43,545 bases of DNA from CAZXDS01 sp964639525 (GTDB lineage Bacteria; Bacteroidota; Ignavibacteria; Ignavibacteriales; Melioribacteraceae), in contig CAZXDS010000002.1 of assembly GCA_964639525.1 (NCBI GenBank), positions 1 through 43,545 on the forward strand, written 5' to 3'. Below the pieces are notes generated by a model, which did no database searches, was not told the origin of the DNA, and saw only the letters and a program-made list of their open reading frames with translations. A program made the position numbers and the translations under genes. Shown piece by piece: positions 1 to 6,613 of the stretch. The stretch's first letter is position 1, and the number at the start of each line of letters is the position of its first letter.

Positions 1-37
1 GGCAAACTCCTCAATGTAAATTGCACTAATAATGTTG

Positions 38-57
38 TCAACTGCGATAGCAGTTGA
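38..57. repeat. Small perfect hairpin 1 (8-bp stem)
   Basis: Arms tcaactgc (38-45) and gcagttga (50-57) are exact reverse complements around a 4-nt loop gata. It shares its core aactgc/gcagtt with the hairpin at 108-125, so the two look like members of one REP-like family. Confidence 0.6.
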
Positions 58-66
58 ATTCTTAAT

Positions 67-89
67 AACTATGGACGCAGTCCATAGTT
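67..89. repeat. Small perfect hairpin 2 (10-bp stem)
   Basis: Arms aactatggac (67-76) and gtccatagtt (80-89) are exact reverse complements around the 3-nt loop gca. It lies between the two aactgc-type hairpins and has a different stem sequence. There is no T-tract on either side, so it is not an obvious terminator. Confidence 0.6.
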
Positions 90-107
90 TGTTTCTAAAA
101 CATATCC

Positions 108-125
108 GAACTGCGAAAGCAGTTC
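108..125. repeat. Small perfect hairpin 3 (7-bp stem, GAAA loop)
   Basis: Arms gaactgc (108-114) and gcagttc (119-125) pair perfectly around gaaa. Read on the minus strand the loop is TTTC, the same loop type as in the GTAG-hairpins at 6115-6363 and 19689-19712. That hints at a related recognition mechanism. Confidence 0.6.
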
Positions 126-457
126 AATTAACTGTTTTTATATTCTACGGACAGATTGAAATAATCCTATATTGCTTGTCTCTAATAATTTTTAATAGTT
201 GTTCTTTTTACCGAATAAGCTTTTGTTCCTTTTTATTCACTTGTATTGTTCCAGTAAATTCGTGGTAGTACCATTAATAATTTTGTAATTTACTTACGAC
301 TTAAGTTGTGGGGAAATAAGAAATTACGAGTTTCATTTACCGTTTTAACGGTTCTTTTAAACAAATTTGTCAAGAGTATTTGATTCTGAATCAATGTACT
401 GGTTCTCTCTGAATTCCTGACTGACTCAGCTATTTAGTAAGTATATTTAATCTTTAC

Positions 458-484
458 TATATTTGAATCTTAAATTTTTGAGGA
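458..484 (+). promoter_or_regulatory. Possible -7 element and Shine-Dalgarno of prfA
   Basis: TATATTTG at 458-465 matches the Bacteroidetes-type -7 consensus TANNTTTG and sits 23 nt before the prfA ATG. I do not see a good -33 TTTG at the right distance. GAGGA at 480-484 is a good ribosome binding site 4 nt before the start codon. Confidence 0.35.
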
Positions 485-488
485 ATAA

Positions 489-1556
489 ATGAAGTTTATT
501 GAGAAATTACAAGGATTAAAAGATAAATACGAAAGTATAAACCAGAGACTTTCGGATCCTGAAATTGTATCCGATCAGGCAAAATTGATTAAGTTAAGCA
601 AGGAAAGAAGCGAGCTTAATCCCATTATTGCAGCTTACGATGAGTATTTTGAAGTGATTAAAAATATTAAGGGCAACGAAGAAATAATGAGTTCGGATGA
701 AAAAGAACTTGCCGAGCTCGCCGAGATGGAATTGGAAGAATTAAAAGAACGAAAAAGCAACCTCGAAGAAAAAATTAAAGTTTTGCTTATCCCCAAAGAT
801 CCAAACGATGATAAAAACGTCATTGTTGAAATTCGTGCAGGAACGGGAGGCGATGAAGCCGGAATATTTGCTTACGATCTTTTAAGAATGTACACCCGCT
901 ACATTGAGCTGCGCGGTTGGAAACAGGAAATGATTGATGCTAACGAATCAGGGATGGGCGGAATTAAAGAAGCTGTGTTTAGTCTTTCCGGTCAAGGTGT
1001 TTATGGCGATATGAAATTTGAAAGTGGCGTACATCGTGTTCAGAGAGTGCCTACAACCGAATCAAGCGGTCGAGTACATACTTCGGCGGCATCCGTTGCC
1101 GTTATACCTGAAGTTGAAGATGTTCAGGTTGACATTGCGCAAAAGGATATCAGAATTGATGTTTACCACAGTGGAGGCGCCGGCGGGCAAAATGTTAATA
1201 AAGTCGAAACGGCAATTAGAATAACTCACTTGCCGACAGGAATTGTAGTTCAATGCCAAGATGAGCGGTCACAGTTAAAAAATCGTATTAAAGCAATGAA
1301 AGTTTTAAAGGCAAGAATTTTTGATAAGATGGTACAAGAGCAAACTGATGAAATTTCTGCAACTCGACGTACTATGGTAAAAAGTGGTGATAGAAGCGAC
1401 AAAATTCGCACTTACAATTACCCGCAAAATCGTGTTACTGACCACCGGATTGGCCTTACTCTTTATAATTTATCCAATATTATGGAGGGAGACTTAAATG
1501 AATTAATTGAAAAATTGAAAATCGCTGACCGAACGGAAAAACTGAAGCAATTTTAA
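489..1556 (+). CDS. prfA: Peptide chain release factor 1 (RF1)
   Basis: This protein recognises the stop codons UAA and UAG in the ribosomal A site and triggers hydrolysis of peptidyl-tRNA in the cytoplasm. The 355-residue length is normal for bacterial RF1. The GGQ hydrolysis motif lies at about residues 232-234 within GGAGGQNVNKVETAIR. The codon-reading tripeptide is P-T-T at about 188-190 (RVPTTES), which fits the P-x-T of RF1 and not the SPF of RF2. The N-terminal helical PCRF domain and the C-terminal RF-1 domain are intact. The start is supported by GAGGA just upstream. A glycosyltransferase gene follows after 3 nt, so the two are probably co-transcribed. The methyltransferase prmC, often next to prfA, is not the downstream gene here. 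Confidence 0.97.
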   Translation: MKFIEKLQGLKDKYESINQRLSDPEIVSDQAKLIKLSKERSELNPIIAAYDEYFEVIKNIKGNEEIMSSDEKELAELAEMELEELKERKSNLEEKIKVLLIPKDPNDDKNVIVEIRAGTGGDEAGIFAYDLLRMYTRYIELRGWKQEMIDANESGMGGIKEAVFSLSGQGVYGDMKFESGVHRVQRVPTTESSGRVHTSAASVAVIPEVEDVQVDIAQKDIRIDVYHSGGAGGQNVNKVETAIRITHLPTGIVVQCQDERSQLKNRIKAMKVLKARIFDKMVQEQTDEISATRRTMVKSGDRSDKIRTYNYPQNRVTDHRIGLTLYNLSNIMEGDLNELIEKLKIADRTEKLKQF

Positions 1557-1559
1557 ATC

Positions 1560-2822
1560 ATGAAAAAAATCTTATTTATCACATTTTATTGGCCGCCTTC
1601 CGGAAAAGCTTCAATGCACTGGCCTTTGAAAATGATAAAATACCTCCCGCAATTCGGATGGCAGCCAACTGTACTTACGGTAAATAAAGACACCTTTTCA
1701 GAAGAAGACAGCAGTTTTGAAAATGAATTGCCCAAAACTTTGCAGGTAATTAGAACTCACTTTTGGGACCCGTTTGTTCTTTACAAAAAATTTCTCGGAA
1801 AGTCACCCGACGACAAATTAGTGGCTTCGGAAGCTTTGACAAAAACTGATAAAAGTCTTACACAAAGAATTTCAATTTGGATAAGAATGAATTTGTTTAT
1901 TCCCGATGCGAGGATGGGCTGGTATTTCCCGGGAGTTTCCGAAGCACGCAAGATATTGGGAAATGAAAAATTTGATGCCATTTTAACAAATGGTCCGCCA
2001 CACACAACTCATTTGCTCGGGAAAAAATTAAGCAAGGAATTTAAACTTCCTATGGTTTCAGTGTTCATCGATCCGTGGGTAGATATTTCATATTATAAAA
2101 ATCAAAAAAGAAATTTTTTAACATTAAAATTAGATAATTATCTTGAAAAGTCTGTTGTGAATTCTGCTTCTAAATTAGTATTTGTTACAAAAGGACTTAT
2201 CAAATATTTTATCAAAAAATATCCGTCCCTTAAGGGAAAGGAAAACTTGCTCTATTGGGGGTATAATGAAGAAGATTTTATAAATATAAACGGTTGTTCT
2301 GATTCAGCTAATGATGAAAAAATTATTCTACATGCCGGAAATATTTTTGATTACCAAAACCCTAAAAATTTTTGGCTAACAATTAAAAAAGAAATTGACG
2401 GTGGGGCAAAGTTAAAAATAAAATTTGTTGGAACTGTTGGTCCGAAAATTAAATCTGAAATTATAAACAACGGATTGGAACAGTTCACTGAGTACTTGGG
2501 GTTTTTGCCTTACAAAGAAGTAATAATAGAAATGTGCAAAGCCGACTACTTGTTAGTATGTGCAACGGAACCGCGTCACGTTCCGGGTAAATTATTTGAA
2601 TATATGAGAACAGGAAATACGATTATCGCTTTCGGTGATGGCAACGAGGAAGTAAAAGAAATTTTGCAGAAAACTAATTCGGGAATGTTATTTAATTATC
2701 AAGACTCCGCAATCGAAATTTTTACCAAAAGTGATTCACTAAAAACAAATTTAGAGGAAGTTAAAAAATTTGATAGAAAAGTAATTGCAGAAAAATTGGC
2801 TGCAACATTAAATGAACTATAA
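1560..2822 (+). CDS. GT4-like glycosyltransferase
   Basis: A 420-residue protein with the look of a GT-B fold glycosyltransferase of the family 4/group 1 type. The N-terminus has a first Rossmann strand followed by the short loop FYWPPSGKASMHWP, typical of enzymes annotated as glycosyl transferase family 4-like. The C-terminal domain contains a donor-site stretch with HVPGKLFEYMRTGNTII near residues 340-355, whose Glu and following helix correspond to the nucleotide-sugar binding EX7E-type region. No signal peptide or membrane segment is seen, so it probably acts on the cytoplasmic face on a lipid-linked or surface-polysaccharide precursor. The ATG lies 3 nt after the prfA stop, suggesting translational coupling. 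It converges with the gene ending at 2839. Donor and acceptor cannot be told from sequence. Confidence 0.8.
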   Translation: MKKILFITFYWPPSGKASMHWPLKMIKYLPQFGWQPTVLTVNKDTFSEEDSSFENELPKTLQVIRTHFWDPFVLYKKFLGKSPDDKLVASEALTKTDKSLTQRISIWIRMNLFIPDARMGWYFPGVSEARKILGNEKFDAILTNGPPHTTHLLGKKLSKEFKLPMVSVFIDPWVDISYYKNQKRNFLTLKLDNYLEKSVVNSASKLVFVTKGLIKYFIKKYPSLKGKENLLYWGYNEEDFININGCSDSANDEKIILHAGNIFDYQNPKNFWLTIKKEIDGGAKLKIKFVGTVGPKIKSEIINNGLEQFTEYLGFLPYKEVIIEMCKADYLLVCATEPRHVPGKLFEYMRTGNTIIAFGDGNEEVKEILQKTNSGMLFNYQDSAIEIFTKSDSLKTNLEEVKKFDRKVIAEKLAATLNEL

Positions 2823-2838
2823 AGGGAATATAAATTTA

Positions 2839-3489
2839 TCAGACATTTTTTTCTTTTATAGAGTAAACATCCCATAAAAATTTGAAATCGAACAATACCG
2901 CTATTCTGTAGCAACCATAAGCAAAAAACGGGGCGGCTATAACATCAACGCTGTAATGCGTATGTTGGATTAGTACTGCAACGCCTACAAGAAAAACACC
3001 GGCAAGAAAAATGTATCTCAATTTTTTCGTTGGTGCGGTTAAAAACAGCATAAACATAGTTGCAGTGTGTCCTGAAAAAAACAAATCTCTCATCAAAATT
3101 TTACCACTGCCGAAAAGTTGAACAAGCGGATCTACAAGCGGAATAGTATGCGGTGTTGGGTTTAATGGAAGAGAATACATCGCAATAATTCTGATAAAAA
3201 TTATTAAGGCATAAGTTTGTATTGCAATTAAAAAGTGTTTCGGATATTGAAGCAAATTAACTATTCCCAAAATAAGACCACCGTAGATAAGAGTAAAAGT
3301 AAACCAAGTAACATTTATCGGGTTAAACCAAGACAGGAAAGGATCCTCAAAGGAAACTCCGCTTCTGCTCTCATTAAAATTTAAGAAATTCGAATACGCT
3401 GATAATGCAACAATTAAAAGGATAAGCGAAATAATAAAAACCATATTAAACTTTTTATATTTAAATATTTCTTTCCACGCCGCTATCAT
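2839..3489 (-). CDS. PAP2/sphingomyelin-synthase-like integral membrane protein
   Basis: A 216-residue membrane protein with about six hydrophobic segments. It carries FFSGHTATMF at about residues 137-146 and HTHYSVDVIAA at about 173-183. These match the SGHT and HYxxDV catalytic motifs of the PAP2_C (sphingomyelin synthase-like) branch of the phosphatidic acid phosphatase superfamily, where the two His and the Asp form the phospho-transfer centre. The expected activity is hydrolysis or transfer of a lipid phosphate or phospho-headgroup at the outer face of the inner membrane. The start codon overlaps the stop of the upstream methyltransferase gene by 4 nt (ATGA), so the two are almost surely made together. 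The actual lipid substrate is unknown. Confidence 0.75.
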   Translation of the reverse strand: MIAAWKEIFKYKKFNMVFIISLILLIVALSAYSNFLNFNESRSGVSFEDPFLSWFNPINVTWFTFTLIYGGLILGIVNLLQYPKHFLIAIQTYALIIFIRIIAMYSLPLNPTPHTIPLVDPLVQLFGSGKILMRDLFFSGHTATMFMLFLTAPTKKLRYIFLAGVFLVGVAVLIQHTHYSVDVIAAPFFAYGCYRIAVLFDFKFLWDVYSIKEKNV

Positions 3490-4217
3490 TTATCACCTTT
3501 GCCGGTATCATTCTTCTTTAATAGCGAAGCGGTAAACCCGAAATATTTTTCTCCACCTTGATTTAAATATACTTTAGCTTCGTGCCCGATTTTGTTTAAT
3601 AATTTTTTGTGGTAACTTTTTTCTTGTGCGGTCATTTCCCTTTTACCAATGTTGAGCATTGATAGAATACCTGAATAGTAGTCCTTTAATGTAAAGGTTA
3701 AGTTCAAACTATCTAAATATTCAAAATTTCTATCGGAATAATATTTTTTTAAGTTAGCCATTTCAGAAGGAAGAATGTTGGAATTATCGAAAATATTTTG
3801 AATAAATTTCGGTATAATTTCTACATTAGTTGTTATTTCACCCACGCACAAAAGTCCGCCTGGTTTTAATATGCGTTTTAGTTCTTTAATGATTTTGTTT
3901 TTATTGCTTGCACTTATTGATGCCTGAGCATAAACCAAATCAAATGAATCACTATCAAAATCAGTAAATTCAAAATCCATTATTACTAATTTGACATTTG
4001 GATTCTCATTTAATCTGAGTTTGGAATTTATCAGGGAATCGTAATCCTCAACAATAACATTAACTGTCATCTCGGATTCTGAGGCAAGCAGTGCCGCAAT
4101 AGCTTCGCTTTCGGAGCCTACAACAAGAATATTTTTATTGTTCAGTTCAATTCTACTTACAAGAAATTTGTATTGCGCGTCAAGACCAGGCAATAATGGT
4201 TTGAAATTTTCAATCAT
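3486..4217 (-). CDS. Class I SAM-dependent methyltransferase-like protein
   Basis: A 243-residue soluble protein with a Rossmann-type methyltransferase core: a first strand ending in ILVVGSES (about residues 30-37, a weak glycine motif), an acidic second-strand end near VEDYD, FDLVYAQASIS, and LKRILKPGGLLCVGE, the typical motif following strand 4-5. The glycine-rich loop is degenerate compared with the canonical GxGxG, so SAM binding should be regarded as likely but not certain. It overlaps the PAP2-like gene by 4 nt, and the pairing suggests modification of a lipid or a small lipid precursor. No Shine-Dalgarno sequence is evident before the ATG. Confidence 0.65.
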   Translation of the reverse strand: MIENFKPLLPGLDAQYKFLVSRIELNNKNILVVGSESEAIAALLASESEMTVNVIVEDYDSLINSKLRLNENPNVKLVIMDFEFTDFDSDSFDLVYAQASISASNKNKIIKELKRILKPGGLLCVGEITTNVEIIPKFIQNIFDNSNILPSEMANLKKYYSDRNFEYLDSLNLTFTLKDYYSGILSMLNIGKREMTAQEKSYHKKLLNKIGHEAKVYLNQGGEKYFGFTASLLKKNDTGKGDK

Positions 4218-4364
4218 CAGTTTAACTTGTTTATTAAAATTGTTAATGTAAAATTAGTGATTTGTTTTATGTAACAACAACAGCCTGAATATTAAAGTCA
4301 TATTTAAATTGAGAGCTCTTAATAAAGTATTGTTTATATCCGGAAATTATGGGTGAACTATTAA

Positions 4365-4398
4365 AACCGTTGTCGCAGACCCGTATCGGGAAACGGTT
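4365..4398. repeat. Two-tier hairpin (aaccgtt ... cccg-tat-cggg ... aacggtt)
   Basis: Outer arms aaccgtt (4365-4371) and aacggtt (4392-4398) enclose an inner perfect stem cccg (4380-4383)/cggg (4387-4390) with a 3-nt loop. The 5' side of the internal loop (gtcgcaga) is unpaired. It lies about 145 nt downstream of the MATE stop on the minus strand. On that strand it is followed by ttttaatag, a poor T-tract, so terminator function is possible but weak. Confidence 0.5.
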
Positions 4399-4420
4399 GC
4401 AAATGTTCTAAGCTATCATT

Positions 4421-4436
4421 AACCGGTTTACCGGTT
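4421..4436. repeat. Short hairpin aaccgg-ttta-ccggtt
   Basis: A 6-bp perfect stem with a 4-nt loop, 22 nt from the two-tier hairpin. No T-tract follows on the minus strand, where the upstream MATE gene is, so I do not call it a terminator. Confidence 0.4.
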
Positions 4437-4540
4437 TTAAATTGCATAATTTAGCAAAAAATCTCCAAAGTTATTTGCGTAACTTGTTATTATAATTGAA
4501 GTTATTTTTTTACCCATAATTTATAGTTTATATCAATATT

Positions 4541-5881
4541 TTACTGTCCCATCCTGTTACTTTTATTATTAAATCTATAAGCCAAAGTAACTGCAACCAA
4601 GGCAAGACTAACGGAAAGCCCGATCCAAACGCCGAAAGCTTTTAAATTAAAATGGAAACCGAGCAAATAGCCAAGTGGAATTCCAATAATCCAATATGAA
4701 ACAAATGTAATTAGTGTTGGAACTTTTGTATCTTTTAAGCCGCGTAAAATACCGAGTCCGGTTGCCTGGAGTCCGTCAAAGATTTGAAACAAAGCAGCAA
4801 GAATTAATAGACTCGAAGTAATTTTTATTACTTCAATATCTGAAATATATAATTCCGGCAGTAATTTTCTAAATGTAAGAAATACTAATGCGGAAATTGA
4901 CATAAATCCCATTGAAAGCAGCAGTGTAGAAAATCCCGCATGGCGTAAATCTTTTCTGCTGTTTTTACCAAGGCCAATAGCAACGCGAATTGTTCCGGCA
5001 GATGAGATGCCGAGAATAATCATATAAGTAATTGAAGCGAGATTCATTGCAATTTGGTGTGCTGCTAATTGAACTTTTCCCATCCAGCCAATCATTACAG
5101 CGGAAAATGCAAATGCAGCAACTTCAAAAAAATATTGAAATCCACTTGGCAAACCGATTGAAATTATTTTTCGTATAATTTGTTTATTAATTTTGTTTCT
5201 CCAAAACAAACGCAGATAATCTTTGTTCTTCACAGAAAAATGCACATACAAAATTATTGCAATTGCCATTCCGCTTCGTGTAAATAAAGTTGCGAAACCT
5301 GCACCGTTAAGTCCGAGTTTCGGCATTCCCAAATTTCCATAAATCAAAACCCAATTGATAAAAATATTTCCGATATTTGCTGCGAGAGCAATTATCATCG
5401 GTGGATTTACCATAGAAAGCCCTTCGAGATAATTACGGTAATTTTGAAAAAGCATCATTGGTAAAACCGACATTGCGAGTATTAGTAAGTAAGAACCGGC
5501 AAAGTTAGTAACATCAATCGCTTGGGAAAATACTTCCATATTTTGTGATATAAAATAAAGTGCAAGCGATATTATCGCCGAAAAACCAATTGAAACAATG
5601 AGTCCTTCCCGTAAAATTATTCCGCATTCCTCTTTGTTGTCGGCGCCACTTGAAATGGCAGTTAATGGTGTAACCGCTGAAGAAACTCCGTAACCAATAA
5701 CAAGGACAAGGAAAAAAAGACCGGTAACAAGTGAAGCGGCGGCGAGTGGTGCGGCACCAACACGCCCGACCATCATGCTGTCTTCAACTCCCATCATAAT
5801 ATGACCGAGCTGCCCAAGTGAAACGGGAGCCGCCAATTTAAATGTTCTTTTTATTTCGAATATAATTTTATTCTGCTGCAA
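4541..5881 (-). CDS. MATE family efflux transporter
   Basis: A 446-residue inner-membrane protein with about twelve hydrophobic segments in two homologous halves, as in multidrug and toxic compound extrusion transporters (NorM-like). Near the N-terminus the stretch LAAPVSLGQLGHIMMGVEDSM is typical of the first MatE helices, and the second half repeats it at ISIGLPSGFQYFFEVAAFAF. Substrates are exported in exchange for H+ or Na+, but the particular drug or metabolite cannot be inferred. The only upstream start option in frame is TTG at 5881; the next ATG would remove the first helix. No Shine-Dalgarno sequence is visible. The gene stands alone, with long intergenic regions on both sides. Confidence 0.9.
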   Translation of the reverse strand: MQQNKIIFEIKRTFKLAAPVSLGQLGHIMMGVEDSMMVGRVGAAPLAAASLVTGLFFLVLVIGYGVSSAVTPLTAISSGADNKEECGIILREGLIVSIGFSAIISLALYFISQNMEVFSQAIDVTNFAGSYLLILAMSVLPMMLFQNYRNYLEGLSMVNPPMIIALAANIGNIFINWVLIYGNLGMPKLGLNGAGFATLFTRSGMAIAIILYVHFSVKNKDYLRLFWRNKINKQIIRKIISIGLPSGFQYFFEVAAFAFSAVMIGWMGKVQLAAHQIAMNLASITYMIILGISSAGTIRVAIGLGKNSRKDLRHAGFSTLLLSMGFMSISALVFLTFRKLLPELYISDIEVIKITSSLLILAALFQIFDGLQATGLGILRGLKDTKVPTLITFVSYWIIGIPLGYLLGFHFNLKAFGVWIGLSVSLALVAVTLAYRFNNKSNRMGQ

Positions 5882-6059
5882 GATTTGAAAGCTATTAATA
5901 TTGTCGGTTTTTGTTATCTGTAATTTTTACAAAAAGAATGTACATCAATATACAATATTCATAAATGCCGGCGCATAATAATTTTAATCAATTCGAAGTC
6001 AAAATTAAAACAAATATTAACAATTACTTGCAGCATTAAATGCAAATATTTCGGCAAAG

Positions 6060-6086
6060 ACAGAATCCGGCTTTCGACTGATTTTC
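6060..6086. repeat. Degenerate REP-like copy
   Basis: The stretch gaatccggctttcgactgat resembles the better copies nearby (gaaccgacttt then agtcgg) but with several substitutions and imperfect pairing. I regard it as a decayed member of the same family. Confidence 0.3.
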
Positions 6087-6114
6087 CGATTAATTTTTTT
6101 TTACACTAAAAATT

Positions 6115-6141
6115 GTAGAACCGACTTTCCTCGCAGAGTTC
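6115..6141 (+). repeat. REP-like element, half copy
   Basis: GTAG (6115-6118) followed by AACCGACT (6119-6126) and loop TTCC matches the complete copy at 6248-6271. The 3' arm is replaced by unrelated or decayed sequence (tcgcagagttc). Confidence 0.5.
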
Positions 6142-6247
6142 TGTGAATAGCAGCAATTCGGGGGCAAAATTAAAATCAAATAGAATAATGATTTATAACG
6201 ATAATAAAAAATATTTTTCCGGTTAATTTTTTTTAATACTGAAAATT

Positions 6248-6271
6248 GTAGAACCGACTTTCTAGTCGGTT
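6248..6271 (+). repeat. REP-like element, complete copy
   Basis: GTAG (6248-6251) is followed directly by a perfect 8-bp stem AACCGACT (6252-6259)/AGTCGGTT (6264-6271) around the loop TTCT. A GTAG tetranucleotide at the foot of an imperfect or perfect hairpin is the known signature of REP sequences handled by REP-associated tyrosine transposases. Confidence 0.65.
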
Positions 6272-6339
6272 CATCTTTCAATGTCTTAAAATATTTAATT
6301 TTCTTACGTTTTTCCAAGTTTTCTCTACATTTAGCCAGG

Positions 6340-6363
6340 AACAAACTGGAAAGTTTGTTCTAC
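6340..6363 (-). repeat. REP-like element, complete copy, inverted
   Basis: Read on the minus strand: GTAG, then AACAAACT, loop TTCC, then AGTTTGTT, a perfect 8-bp stem. Relative to the copy at 6248 the stem has CCG changed to CAA with matching changes on the other arm, so pairing is kept. The two copies in opposite orientation resemble a bacterial interspersed mosaic element. Confidence 0.65.
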
Positions 6364-6613
6364 AACAACAATTTAATATTGAAAATTGTATTATTTGACT
6401 CTGAATCGCTGATAATTTATAATGTTATTTTCTTTGTTTTTTATCTTTAATTTCCCTGATGCAGTTTAGTATATTCTATTTGTCGTAATATCAATGAATT
6501 AAATGTAAAATATTAAAATAGTTCACTATGATAATACTACTCTTTTTTTTATTTTATAAAAAAAATATTTCACTTTTTTCACTTTAGTAAACTTTTTAAA
6601 AAAGGAGTTTGTA

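Larger units (their letters stand above)
1..488. other. Gene-free region with clustered small hairpins, upstream of prfA
   Basis: I see no convincing gene here. The only open frame of note (32-268) runs through inverted repeats, has no ribosome binding site and encodes a low-complexity hydrophobic peptide. The stretch contains three perfect hairpins between 38 and 125 (listed separately), a short palindrome accgttttaacggt near 342-355, and a 7-bp-arm inverted repeat ttgattc/gaatcaa near 379-393. The 3' end carries the likely prfA promoter and Shine-Dalgarno sequence. Confidence 0.6.
4218..4540. other. Intergenic region with two structured inverted repeats
   Basis: This 323-bp gap lies between two minus-strand genes (MATE ends at 4541, methyltransferase starts at 4217) and contains no credible ORF. 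It should hold the promoter of the methyltransferase/PAP2 pair near 4220-4290 (minus), but I cannot point to clear elements. Two inverted repeats at 4365-4398 and 4421-4436 stand out and are listed separately. Confidence 0.5.
5882..6613. other. 732-bp gene-poor region with REP-like hairpins
   Basis: I find no believable gene. The 84-codon minus-strand frame at 6090-6344 simply reads through the repeats. Between about 6060 and 6363 there are two clear, one half and one degenerate copy of a GTAG-footed hairpin. Two of them (6115-6130 and 6248-6271) are preceded by a similar AT-rich stretch (ttaatttttttt ... aaaattgtag), so a unit of about 40 bp is duplicated. The last 100 bp are very AT-rich and must hold the promoter of the coiled-coil gene. 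Confidence 0.6.

Noticed and set aside
32..268. 78-codon open frame near the left edge
   Set aside because: It runs through three hairpins, lacks a ribosome binding site and encodes low-complexity sequence.
4421..4436. Terminator for the MATE gene
   Set aside because: The stem is only 6 bp, over 100 nt from the stop codon, and no T-tract follows on the minus strand.
6090..6344. 84-codon minus-strand frame in the gene desert
   Set aside because: It is only the REP-like repeats and AT-rich flanks read through; no ribosome binding site or domain.
6060..6363. CRISPR array
   Set aside because: The repeats are unevenly spaced, in both orientations and partly decayed, with no uniform spacers and no cas genes.
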